The notes under the pieces were generated by a model. It saw only the letters and a program-made list of their open reading frames with translations. It made no database searches and had not been told where the DNA came from. Of a stretch of DNA of 64,000 nucleotides, positions 1 through 9,520 are shown in pieces. The stretch is from Bedellia somnulentella (lineage: Eukaryota; Arthropoda; Insecta; Lepidoptera; Bedelliidae), in assembly GCA_963576735.1 (NCBI GenBank), contig OY755173.1, positions 6,728,873-6,792,872 of the forward strand, in the 5' to 3' direction. Position numbers and translations under genes: made by a program. Numbering within the stretch: the first letter of the stretch is position 1; each line of letters begins with the position of its first letter.

Positions 1-119
1 AGTACTTCTTGCTAGACAGTTTCAGAACACGTCGAAATGAAGGCGCTTCTAGTCTGAACACATTTAACTTTAGATAGTTAAGTTGAATGGGTTTTTTACG
101 ATTACTTATTTGCTTTACA

Positions 120-253
120 CCCGATTTCTGAATTGAGTATTCCAGCTGAGAACAACTTAAGTATCGTTCTGTCGCATTGAAATCTTAACAACTGAATGAG
201 ACAAAACGATACTTAAGTCGTTCTCAGCTTGAATACTCAATTCAGAAATCGGG
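120..253. repeat. Imperfect palindrome / short foldback element
   Basis: Two arms of about 55 bases, beginning with cccgatttctgaattgagta and ending with its reverse complement, face each other across a short AT-rich spacer. A few mismatches separate the arms. This is typical of a small MITE or a decayed foldback element. No coding potential is visible, and I could not define a target-site duplication. Confidence 0.7.
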
Positions 254-964
254 CGTCAGTCTCCTAGATAAAATGCTGCGTACGATTAATTTTCATTGGT
301 ATATTTTTATCCGACTGCTTTAGACGGAGGGTTATGTTGTTTTGTGGAATGTTTGTCGATTTATATGCGATTGTCATAGTCATATTACTGATAACGATGG
401 TTTGAGTATTTGAGAACTACTAATATGTTTCCTTTGATTGTTGTGTTTGTGTGCACATTATTTATCTATCTATATTATTACCACCCAACTTCTAAAAGTC
501 AAAAGTTGAGGCTCTCCGCGACTTATGCTAAAATATATTTTTAATCAGTATAAGTAACAACTTGCTTGGCTTTTTATTTACCGAAATAAAACTGTGAAAA
601 CAAATACCTTTACAGGGATACGGATTGGAAGAACCCGAAAATGGTTTCAGGGAGTTGGGCGGGGTGGAGGGTAGACGAGAGCTTCTAGCTATAATCATTT
701 GTGTTGCTACCACAATGCTACATTTTTACAAATAAAGCAATTTTTTTTGCAGTACACATGTAGATAAAAGACTATAATGTATAATATTGTTAATCTAGTA
801 TATGAAAAAAAGTACGTAAAAGACTACAATATAATTTGTTTCAAGTTAAATGGCAACAGCAATGTTAATTTAAAAGGAATAGATGCAATCATATTTCATG
901 TTAGATTCACTCAAATGCTATCATGCTTTTAAGTTTCTACAAAACCTTTCAACAAATATTACTA
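254..964. other. Intergenic, no gene recognised
   Basis: AT-rich sequence with only short chance ORFs. No domain, splice pattern or complete repeat was recognised. Confidence 0.6.
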
Positions 965-1200
965 CCTTAGAATAATACTACCCCTTCTACCCGTGGGTGA
1001 TCGTAAGAGGCGACTAAGGGTATAGGGGCTTTTAAGTGATTTTTGGGCGATGTGGTTGGAGACCCGTCACCAAAAACATTTATTATTACCATCTTTTCCC
1101 CAATCAACTTCCAAAAGTGGCTGAGGAATTTCTCGTTCCGAAGCTCTGGCTACCCCGTTAAGGGATTTATAGCCGTGAGTATATGTATGTATGTATGTAC
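965..1200 (+). repeat. SINE-B copy (nearly full length)
   Basis: A member of the roughly 245-bp family named SINE-B here. It begins near cttagaata, slightly short of the family 5' end, runs through the ggttggagaccc and aaaagtggctgagga blocks, and ends with the ctacccc-loop-aggga hairpin, gccgtgagtatatg and a (TATG)n tail. Orientation is taken from the tandem tail. The 63-codon ORF across it is not a gene. Confidence 0.85.
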
Positions 1201-3579
1201 TACCAAAATCACAGAGCAAATTACACAGCTATGAAAGATAATATAAAAGCTTATGAAAGTGCATCAAAACCTAATAATCTAAATTTAAAAGCTCAGTAAA
1301 CGTATCGTGTGCTTTGTAGGCCATTACTTACCGCCTGTAAACGTTAAATTAATGCCTCTGTCAAATTTTAATTACCTACAATTATGAATTGCATAGTTAG
1401 CCATTCATCATTGGTGTGAACAGGTATTGTGTACTGAAGATATAAGATATGGACACTGAGTAGTAATCATATTTAAACCTACTTTTAATTCGATACAATT
1501 TAAAAAAGCAAATTACGGAAGTATTTTTGGTTTTCACAAGGTTGTTTGAGAATCATATTTAGTTCCTGAAGAGATGAATGTTTGCCTATAAACTATACAA
1601 ATTTAACATCATAAATGGTCTCATAATGTAGATATTCCTTTTTAGATTTAGATGTTTTATAAGGTGTTATTACCATTCACACTGGCTCTGTATATACGAG
1701 TATATCATCCTATCTATCATCCAATGCTAATATTGACTAATGGCGTGACTATATCTGCAATGCATGAAGGTATGCATAATCTTTTTATTAAGATATTTGC
1801 GGTTTACCATAAGTTATACTTTGGTGCTTTTTACAATAAAAATAAAGACTGAGAAAAAGCTTCAGATTTTAAACTTAAATAACATAGTAGACATTTAAAG
1901 CAATAGTCCAAGTAAAGCAATACAACGTGTCAGGTTTTCGGAACAGGAGACATTCGCAAACAGTTTAGCTTGTTAGAGACGTGGTCCGTTCGTCTGGCTC
2001 TCGGCAATATCCGGTCGCCGGTCATTTGGCCCGGACACTGGACTCCGGACATTGTATAACGACTAAAATACACACCGTGTTTAAGTACTCAAGCAGGATT
2101 TCTAAGTGATCAAAGAAACTGACGATGCAATTCCTTACCATTTCACAAGTAGAGAATGGAGTGATGGGTTTCTAATTGTACCTGCTTTTTAAGAGGAGTG
2201 CAGAAGTCAATTGGAGTCGTTACTTACCAGGTCAAAGCTATGATTTAACGATTACCATTTTTAATTATGAATAATAATTATTATGCCTTAAAAGACTTTC
2301 AGTGCTACAAGAGAAGGAAGGATATATAGACCAATGAGATAGATCTTATTCCCTTCTTTACTTACGTAACTTGTACAAAGCAAAGCTAATACTAAGTGCG
2401 AGTACGTAATAGATTAAGATGAGTTAAATTAAAACAAAAGAAGCCTCATATTAGCATGTTCGGTTTGTCCCTTTGTCCCATATTACAGTTTTTGATATTT
2501 GTCTCATCTTTGAAACACATAAAAGTACGATTCTCGCTTTGCGTCTCATAAAATTTCCACATAATTTGATTTCTTTGCACGCCGCCCTCTCATGCCGTAA
2601 TTTTACATCTCAGCGTGAGTTTCGTGTTCAAATTAAAATGTTTATTGCGTTAAGCTGAGTTCGCACGGTCGCCCATCGCCCATGAGCACTGGGCGTCGCG
2701 CCCCGAGCATTTTTATTTCGTTATCCCGGACACACCCACCGTGATATCTACCCCGCGCACCCCAACCCTACCCTCTATCGTCTTTGCTTATTTCACTATT
2801 TTATAAACCCGCCGATGGCACCCCATCTGATACTCGTAATGCTCGCGACTGTCATTTCCGTTTTTGAACCCAAGCCATAGTACACCTTGCCGTATTCCTA
2901 TAAAATGCTTTTTATCGACTCAGGGAAGTTGTGTGGTGCGTGTCATAAAACTATTAGACGCTTAAGCTATTTCTAAAGTGACGACATCGTCAGCTCTAGA
3001 TTCTGGCAGTGCCAGCTGGGAAGGCGCCTTCGTTTTTTACCTTTGTTTCTATTCCTTTACAAGTTCTACGAGTATGGGCTGATAAAGAATTTTTTGTTGG
3101 CTGCATTATATTTTATTATCTTTAGCACCTTGTTGTTCAGATGCTTTTATATTACCCGTGACAGGAATCTATGACAGATGTTACTGCATTCAAGGGGTGG
3201 AGTTTCTGGGTGCAACGAAAGTAGATTAGGAGATTAGGTAATGTTTTTATAACAATTGATTTATTACAAGGGTTATTCGATGGCTAATAAATTTTAAATC
3301 AACGAATGAAAAATTGTGATTCTTTTCCTACATAAGTAGGTTCATTATAAATTGATATGATATCAAGCCCACTCAGGAAATTACTGTGCCGTAATTAGTG
3401 TTGCTAAAATTTGCTAATTAGTTCATTATTTAATAACTTATTTTGTTAATAATGAGTATAACTCCTTCCGTGCTTGAGCGTAATAAAGTTATTTAACTCT
3501 GAAGGTCTCACTTATAATTTCCAGTAAATTTAATTAAATAAGTAAACTTTCTACCAGTTTAGCAGGATATTGCAGGCTA
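1201..3579. other. Intergenic, no gene recognised
   Basis: No coding exon or complete repeat was recognised. Two patches are richer in G+C than their surroundings, about 1978-2050 and 2655-2770. Neither has ORF or splice support. Confidence 0.5.
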
Positions 3580-3735
3580 GAGTCATCTGACTATCTGAAA
3601 AATTAAGGTAATTCCGTGCTTTGAAGGGCATGTAAAGCCGTCGGTCCCGGCTAATATCACAGTCTTCACAATCTTTAGTCTACCAACTCTCAGTAAGCCA
3701 TCGTAGTGGACTATGGCCAGATCACTTTATGAGGG
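3580..3735 (+). repeat. SINE-C 3' body fragment
   Basis: Matches the body of the full SINE-C copy at 52954-53287: a block like tgcttyggagggcayg, then aagccgtyggtcccrgc, then the gtggactayggcca block. The tRNA-like head is missing. It is an old, diverged fragment. Confidence 0.6.
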
Positions 3736-4109
3736 CAAGCACAAGCGAGAGGTGAAGTATGTTTTATACAGCCTTACATAAAGTTGTTAAAAAGAATAAT
3801 AAAAAAAATCTCAATAAACCTAAAACAATATGTAAGTATTCGCTCTTCACTCATATTTGGAAGTTAGTACACAATCAGGTTACAAATCTAACGCGACGGC
3901 AGGTTGTAGGAGCCACGACGCAAAGGCTCACTGATTGGTGGTTTGATTGCGCCAGATAATTGTCTTACCTGGCCAGCCTGACCTTGCGTCTGCGCACCAC
4001 CGTCGCCCCATATCCTTTATTGAGCGCCCGGTTTACAATTTACTTTACATTCAATGGTTTTATACCATTGAAGGAGTGAAGTTATGGGTTTAGATTGTAC
4101 GTAAGGTAG

Positions 4110-4165
4110 GTATTAAGAAAGAAAGAAATATGTTTATTCAATATAATACCTCAGGGAAAAATGCA
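4110..4165 (-). repeat. LINE 3' end fragment with TTTC-type tail
   Basis: Read on the minus strand it gives a gaataaacatatttctttc run, which looks like a LINE or retroposon 3' terminus with a polyadenylation-like AATAAA and a simple tail. It lies next to another LINE 3' end in the opposite orientation. Family not identified. Confidence 0.35.
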
Positions 4166-4254
4166 AATACAAAGTAAAGTTTTAACAAATGACACAAGGA
4201 AACACGAAGAAAAGAAAGAAGAAGAAGCAGCATCCAAATTTTCATAAGTAAAAT

Positions 4255-4385
4255 ATATATATGGGTTGTCTGGAAGAGATCGCTTTTAGTGATAAGACCG
4301 CCAGTTGTACTTTGGCTTTTGTACCGATTTTTTTTTGTAATTGTTGTTTTTTTGTAAATGTGCAATAAAGAGTTATATTATTATT
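4255..4385 (+). repeat. 3' end of a LINE with ATT tail
   Basis: Contains ggttgtctggaagagatcgc and gataagaccgccagttgtac. The same blocks occur on the minus strand at about 59340-59400, within a LINE whose C-terminal coding part is recognisable, and partly at 12115-12190. It ends in gtgcaataaagagtta followed by ATT repeats. The ATT tail appears to be the insertion site of the next element. Confidence 0.65.
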
Positions 4386-7300
4386 CGGAAAAGATTTTTG
4401 TTTCTCGCCTCTCCCATGGCCGAAAAAGAAAATATTAATTTTAAATGGGAGAGGCGGTAGTCCCCGACAAAAGAACAGTCGGTCGGGGTCAGGGAGTCAG
4501 GTTCAAGAACCGACGGACGATCCGAGCCGTATCGAGCAGCACCGCTTTCTGCATTTGTGCTGGAACCGACACGCCACAGAAATCCAACCGCCTCAAGTTG
4601 GTCGCGAGGCTGGTTGGAATTAACCCGTTCGCGGACAAAACAATTGCGATAATTTCAGTCGAGGTCACACCCCACATGTCGGTGATCTCGTGAGCCAGAT
4701 CGAGATACTTCCGACGCTTCTCGGTTTCGGCTTTCACGAGACCCTCGTCATGTGGGATAGTGACATCCACTAGAAATACCCTCGACTGCGACCGATCCCA
4801 TACCACGATATCAGGTTTATTCGCTAGAATAGTCCTGTCCGTGATAACGGATCGGTCCCAATAGATTTTGGCACGGTCGTTTTCTAGGATTGGCTCCGGC
4901 AGATACTTGTAATACGGCAGCCTCTGTTGCAAGAGTCCGTATTTCAGAGCGAGCTCCTGATGCAGGATTTTGGCTGCTTGGTTGTGTCTGTGCAAGTACT
5001 CAGTGTTAGCAAGAGCCGAACAACCGGAAATAGCATGCCTAAGTGACTCTCCGGGACGGCCACATGCTCGACAGATGTCTGTGGTACCGTCCTTTAGGAT
5101 GTATTTCCGATAGTTCCGCGTCTTGATAACCTGGTCCTGTATTGCACAGACAAAACCTTCGGTTTCCCCAAAGAGGTCCCCGAAACGCAGCCAATGCAGG
5201 GAGGCTTTACGGTCCACGAAAGGTTCGTGAAGTACCTTGTAAAACCTCCCGTGCAGCTCCTTCTCTTTCCATACGGACTCCCGATCAGAGGTGCTAAGTA
5301 CCTCCGGGGTTCGCCAATCCTGTGAGGCCAACGATAAGGGAGTCAGTCCTTTATCACTAGCGACCACCTCTCTCCGAATACTATCATCCGTCATCGTCAA
5401 AAAATAGTTTCTGAGGTTGCATACCTCGCGGTTGTGCATGGTTTTGCCACTCAAGAGGCCTCGACCACCACACTTCCGCGGGATATACAATCTCATAACC
5501 GACGATCTCGGATGATGCATTCGATGAGAGGTCATCGTCGTGCGGACTCGTCTGTCCAGAGCGTCTAGTTCGGACTGAGTCCATCTGAGCACGCCAAACG
5601 TGTACATCAGTACAGGCATGACCCAGGAGTTAATGGCTCGGATCTTATTAACGCCTGACAAGTAGCTATTAAGCACACTTTTCAGGCGTCCATAAAACTC
5701 CTCGCAAACACCCTGTTTCACGTCTGCCACCTTCACACCGATGGTTTGTGACATGCCCAGATACCGGTATGTTTCAGCCTCGGAGAGTGCCCTCAAATGA
5801 TTGGTGCCGACATCGACACCATCAGAGTGCACGACATGCCCCTTCTCGACATGAATGACCGCACACTTATCGACCCCGAGCTCCATCTTGACGGAACCAC
5901 TGAAATCATTAGTGATCGTCAGTAGCTCCGCCAATCTGTCAGCCGTGGGGGCGTAAAGCTTCAGGTCATCCATGTAAAGGAGATGAGGCAAGCGTGGTCC
6001 GCCTCTCCGAAACTGAAAGCCTGTCCCCGAATTCTCCAAGAGTGTACTTAGAGGATTCAGGGCTAAGCAAAACCAAACTGGACTCAGGCAATCGCCCTGG
6101 AAAATCCCTCGCCTTATATCAATTTGGTCATCCGCGTCCGTCATCCGCTGACCGTCTAAACTCAGGATCGTTCTCCAGCACCCCATACACTGCCCGAGGA
6201 AGTGTCGAACTGCACTATCAATTTTGTACAGCTCGAGGACCCTCATGAGCCATGTATGAGGTACCGAATCGAACGCCTTCCTGTAGTCTATCCAGCCAGC
6301 AGAGAAGTTCCGACGGTTGCGTTTGACCAGTTGGCCTACGACTGCATCGATGAGGAGTAGCTCCTTGCTACCGCGACTACCGCCCCTACATCCGTTCTGA
6401 GCTCCAGATATCACATTGTTATCAACAATGTGTTGAGTAATCTTGGAGCTCAGAACGGATGTCAAGGTCTTGTAAATTGTACAAAGACAAGTAATGGGGC
6501 GGTATTGTGATGGATCCGCGGTAGCATCGCTCTTTGGAGCTAAATGAATGACCCCAGTAGTTAAGAAGTTCGGGAGCGTCCCACTCTCGAGGGCGCTTTG
6601 GAACTGACGGGCGAGAGTAGCGTGACAGCGCGTGAACCCCTTCAACCAGTAATGGTGCAATCCGTCCGGCCCCGGACTTTTCCAGTTCGGAGCCTTACGG
6701 ATCGCAGCCACCACATCCTCCTCGGATATGTTGACGGGGTTCATGGGCGCTATGGGCTCGCACGCTCCCTCGACCGCCTCGAACCATCGGCCCTCTTCGT
6801 GATCAACAGGCAGCGACCAAAGCCCACGCCAAAAGGCAACTACATCGGCTTTTTCCGGTCGCTGACCTGTCGAAACCACATCGGGACGCTCCAAAGTTCT
6901 GTAGAACTTCTTCTGGTCACTCATGAAGAGACGATTCTGTTGGTACCTCTTTGCCCTTTCAGAATATCGCCTAATTCGCTTACCCCAAGCAGCGATCTTC
7001 TGCTTCAGATCATCGATGCGCTCCACCAGTCTACAGGCAAACTCCGGTGAGTTGTCAAAGACATTCTCACCAGGGAATGCCTCCCTGACGAAGCGCACCA
7101 CCCTCGGCCTATTGTTGCCTGATCTGAAGCTGGTCAGTTTGCCGATGAGGACCCTGGCCCTTGTGATACGGCTTTCAATCCGCCTCATCCAGGCTGGTCT
7201 AGTTCTAGTCCTGGGACTAGTACTGCCAGCCTGGCGGGAGCCACCAGCTCTTGTTGGCGGCATCCTGACGCCGACAAATTGACAAACTGTCATTGCGGCG

Positions 7301-8290
7301 CCAAAGAGAATTGAATCCGTATCCCAAAGGTCCATGCTGCTCTCTAAAAATGAGGGCAGCATGTTATTGACGGCCTCAACGACATCCCGAACCTTGATGC
7401 TGAGAGGAACTCGGGGCAGCCTTGGCCTCCTTTCGAGAGGCACTTGGCGATATTCCAGGATCGTCTCTTCGAGTGCACTCCTCACCAAATCCAAATCCAG
7501 GGAGACTGTTCCCCAATCGCTTTCCGCACCACCCACATCCGGCAGGTTAGCAATTGGCTCCCTCCGTACTTCCCGTTCAGGGACTGGAGGGAGAACCTGC
7601 AAAGGTGGCTCTTCGTCTAGCGGGGGAACAGCCTCGCGTCGCAATTGTTCGAGTTCGGTAGTGCTAAAAAGTTCTGAGCGCTGTATATACCGAACTCGAT
7701 CCGCCAGGTTTTGTTCTGTGACGGTAAAATTGGGCTCCAGTCGCAGAAATTCGCGGTACATTGCTGCCCGATAACCCGTCCGTCCAGTTCTTGAACCCGA
7801 GGCCCTAATATAGGCCCGCATGGCATTTCTATTCATTTCGACCGTCCATGCCATGCGGCGCCTTGTTCCACCAGCGGCGGGCACCGACTGCTGGGACTGA
7901 GTTGCCCCAGTCCCAACCGATGCCAAGCCATCTGGTGGCTGAGGTGGTCGCGCAGACCGGCCAGGTGGTCGGGCCGGTCCGCGGTGGCTGGGGGACCGCA
8001 TGCTGCCACGTCCAGCCCCAGCTCCAGACGTGCCCCTTCGATCACCCAAGGGAAGCGGCCCTATACGCTCATCATTATCCCCTGTATTCATTATGATGAG
8101 CGAAGATTCACCCGGGGTTTCACTCACTTGCCCCGGGGAGACCGTTGTCACCCTATTCAGCGCTGGGACCAGTTTGTAGACACGGTCAACACCTACAAAC
8201 TCAAGCGCAGACTATTTGCAAAGCCGGAATGGCAAACATATCATCCTGCCATTCCAACAATGGGCGGTGGGGTCGTCACATCCCTACGCC
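4386..8290 (-). mobile_element. R4-clade (Dong-like) non-LTR retrotransposon
   Basis: A retrotransposon on the minus strand carrying one long ORF (4489-8151), a short 5' leader (about 8152-8290) and a 3' UTR of about 100 bases. Both ends abut ATT/TAA repeats (about 4376-4385 and 8296-8312). Dong of Bombyx mori is known to insert into TAA repeats, so target, single ORF and restriction-like endonuclease all agree. The exact ends cannot be fixed because the flanks are simple repeats. It seems full length or nearly so. Confidence 0.8.
4489..8151 (-). CDS. Retrotransposon polyprotein: DNA-binding region, reverse transcriptase, restriction-like endonuclease
   Basis: An uninterrupted 1220-residue ORF that should nick target DNA and reverse transcribe its own RNA there (target-primed reverse transcription). 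The N-terminus (about 1-95) is rich in Gly, Pro and Arg. Residues about 95-175 contain a basic helical stretch starting RRRMAWTVEMNRNAMRAYI, resembling the Myb-like N-terminal region of related LINEs. The reverse transcriptase core includes D622 in AGWIDYRKAFDS and the YMDD box at 726-729. A CCHC knuckle (C1027, C1030, H1039, C1044) precedes the restriction-like endonuclease, with KPD at 1112-1114 and a second Asp at 1129, fitting the PD-X(12-14)-D pattern. No apurinic-type endonuclease is present, which separates it from RTE, jockey and CR1 elements. All catalytic residues I can check are intact. I use the first Met of the frame, and other starts are possible. It is not a host gene. Confidence 0.9.
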   Translation of the reverse strand: MTTVSPGQVSETPGESSLIIMNTGDNDERIGPLPLGDRRGTSGAGAGRGSMRSPSHRGPARPPGRSARPPQPPDGLASVGTGATQSQQSVPAAGGTRRRMAWTVEMNRNAMRAYIRASGSRTGRTGYRAAMYREFLRLEPNFTVTEQNLADRVRYIQRSELFSTTELEQLRREAVPPLDEEPPLQVLPPVPEREVRREPIANLPDVGGAESDWGTVSLDLDLVRSALEETILEYRQVPLERRPRLPRVPLSIKVRDVVEAVNNMLPSFLESSMDLWDTDSILFGAAMTVCQFVGVRMPPTRAGGSRQAGSTSPRTRTRPAWMRRIESRITRARVLIGKLTSFRSGNNRPRVVRFVREAFPGENVFDNSPEFACRLVERIDDLKQKIAAWGKRIRRYSERAKRYQQNRLFMSDQKKFYRTLERPDVVSTGQRPEKADVVAFWRGLWSLPVDHEEGRWFEAVEGACEPIAPMNPVNISEEDVVAAIRKAPNWKSPGPDGLHHYWLKGFTRCHATLARQFQSALESGTLPNFLTTGVIHLAPKSDATADPSQYRPITCLCTIYKTLTSVLSSKITQHIVDNNVISGAQNGCRGGSRGSKELLLIDAVVGQLVKRNRRNFSAGWIDYRKAFDSVPHTWLMRVLELYKIDSAVRHFLGQCMGCWRTILSLDGQRMTDADDQIDIRRGIFQGDCLSPVWFCLALNPLSTLLENSGTGFQFRRGGPRLPHLLYMDDLKLYAPTADRLAELLTITNDFSGSVKMELGVDKCAVIHVEKGHVVHSDGVDVGTNHLRALSEAETYRYLGMSQTIGVKVADVKQGVCEEFYGRLKSVLNSYLSGVNKIRAINSWVMPVLMYTFGVLRWTQSELDALDRRVRTTMTSHRMHHPRSSVMRLYIPRKCGGRGLLSGKTMHNREVCNLRNYFLTMTDDSIRREVVASDKGLTPLSLASQDWRTPEVLSTSDRESVWKEKELHGRFYKVLHEPFVDRKASLHWLRFGDLFGETEGFVCAIQDQVIKTRNYRKYILKDGTTDICRACGRPGESLRHAISGCSALANTEYLHRHNQAAKILHQELALKYGLLQQRLPYYKYLPEPILENDRAKIYWDRSVITDRTILANKPDIVVWDRSQSRVFLVDVTIPHDEGLVKAETEKRRKYLDLAHEITDMWGVTSTEIIAIVLSANGLIPTSLATNLRRLDFCGVSVPAQMQKAVLLDTARIVRRFLNLTP

Positions 8291-8312
8291 ATATATATTA
8301 TTATTATTATTA

Positions 8313-9159
8313 TGTTTCAATAATTGCGAAATACTCATATAAGTCTTAGTAGTTCCTACAATAGGGAGCCTGTAAGGTTAAATAAAAAGCGTTTATCCTC
8401 TACAATATTACTCACGAAAGGTCGTTCACCAATCTATAGATACAAAATATAACAAATAATTTAAATAAAACATTATGGACTATATTGACCCAACTAAAAT
8501 TGTGAAAAACCCCTTATTTTAAGATCTAAGTTACTGAGCACGCACGTAGCCGCAGGCGGGATCAACGAGTATGACTTATAAAATTATTCATTCTTCGAAC
8601 ACTGTTTCCGTGCTAGTCACATTAGTTTGAAAATGGGCGATAATTTTAACGTTTTTGGGAAATGACGTCACTATTATACTTTGTTTTGATTTTGGTCGAT
8701 TAATGTTTTGATAGGTAGTAACTATTTATTAATCTGTGGTTTATTTTCTAAAATTAATTGTTAATTATATATATTTTTTTTAATTTGTTGTACGCAAGCA
8801 TTATATAAATATCCTAACATCATCAATACAAAAAGATGTAGATAATAATAAATTAGTTTTATCAGTGGTATAAGTACAAGTAGCTGTATGAAACCTTCTT
8901 TTTAAATGAAAAAACTACGCAGAATAGCTCTGATTTAAATTACAACTAAGCAAAGAATATTTCTAAATTTTATTTCAAATTAATACGGGCCTTTATTAGT
9001 GAAGTAATAAATTAGAGTCAGCCTTTCACAATAAAAGCAACTAATAAAATTTCCATAAACAAACAACTCAAAAAGCAATATCGACAAAAGGCTCGGAACT
9101 AGTGACATTCGGAAACAAAAAAGTTTATGCAAATCAACTGGTCCAAAATAAAATGGAGT
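8313..9159. other. Intergenic, upstream of the Sp gene
   Basis: AT-rich sequence with no recognised gene or repeat. It lies directly upstream of the GC-rich promoter-like region. Confidence 0.5.
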
Positions 9160-9345
9160 CGGTTTTGTAGCGAGCGTGGTTGCGATCGATAGTGCCGCCC
9201 TCGCGACCTTGCGGGGCGGGGCGGTGCGGGGCGGCGCGGGGCGGGGCGACGCAGGCCGGGCCTAACCCCGCCTCCGCCCCCCACGCGCCGCGAACCCGGC
9301 TCGCGCGCAGCCACCGACCACGCTCCAGTCACCTTACACTCGTCA
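9160..9345 (+). promoter_or_regulatory. GC-box-rich promoter / 5' region of the Sp gene
   Basis: A sharp G+C and CpG island in AT-rich DNA with several clustered GC boxes of the ggggcgggg type between about 9210 and 9250, plus ccccgcc-type boxes on the other strand near 9265-9280. It ends about 120 bases before the first coding ATG. No TATA box was recognised, and the transcription start cannot be placed. GC boxes are the known binding site of Sp-family fingers, so autoregulation or regulation by other Sp/KLF factors is a reasonable inference. The 77-codon minus-strand ORF here is a composition artefact. Confidence 0.6.
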
Positions 9346-9410
9346 GCTGAAACAAAAAGCTATGTAACTCAATCAGCTACGATAAAATAAAACTCGGTCC
9401 GAATATTGTG

Positions 9411-9463
9411 ATGTGTTTTGTTTTTAGAAACATTGTTTAGTGATGTTTTATAATAAGTGTTGA
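9411..9463 (+). promoter_or_regulatory. Two tandem upstream ORFs in the Sp leader
   Basis: ATG at 9411 opens a 9-codon ORF ending in TAG at 9438-9440. ATG at 9443 opens a 6-codon ORF (MFYNKC) ending in TGA at 9461-9463, three bases before the main ATG at 9467. If the leader is transcribed as drawn, ribosomes must pass both. A polypyrimidine run ending in ttttttag just after 9411 could instead be a 3' splice site at 9426/9427. In that case only the second upstream ORF would be in the mRNA. Confidence 0.45.
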
Positions 9464-9466
9464 ACT

Positions 9467-9520
9467 ATGATTACCGATATGTATGCGCCTTTTGCGGCGC
9501 CTCCGTCTAACAAATCTATT
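9467..9520 (+). CDS. Sp8/9: Sp8/Sp9-type transcription factor, coding exon 1
   Basis: ATG followed by 17 codons encodes MITDMYAPFAAPPSNKSI, and a strong splice donor (gtaagt) follows at 9521. The ATG has A at -3. The exon ends on a codon boundary (phase 0), the same phase as the acceptor before the zinc-finger exon at 26337, so the two join in frame to give a protein of 393 residues. A short N-terminal exon separated by a long intron from the exon carrying the Sp box is plausible for this family. The exon is too short for homology to prove it. The support is the ATG context, donor, phase and position just after the GC island. A further alternative first exon inside the intron is not excluded. 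Confidence 0.65.

Noticed and set aside
9099..9332. 77-codon minus-strand ORF rich in Arg/Pro/Gly
   Set aside because: Composition artefact of the GC island, with no domain.
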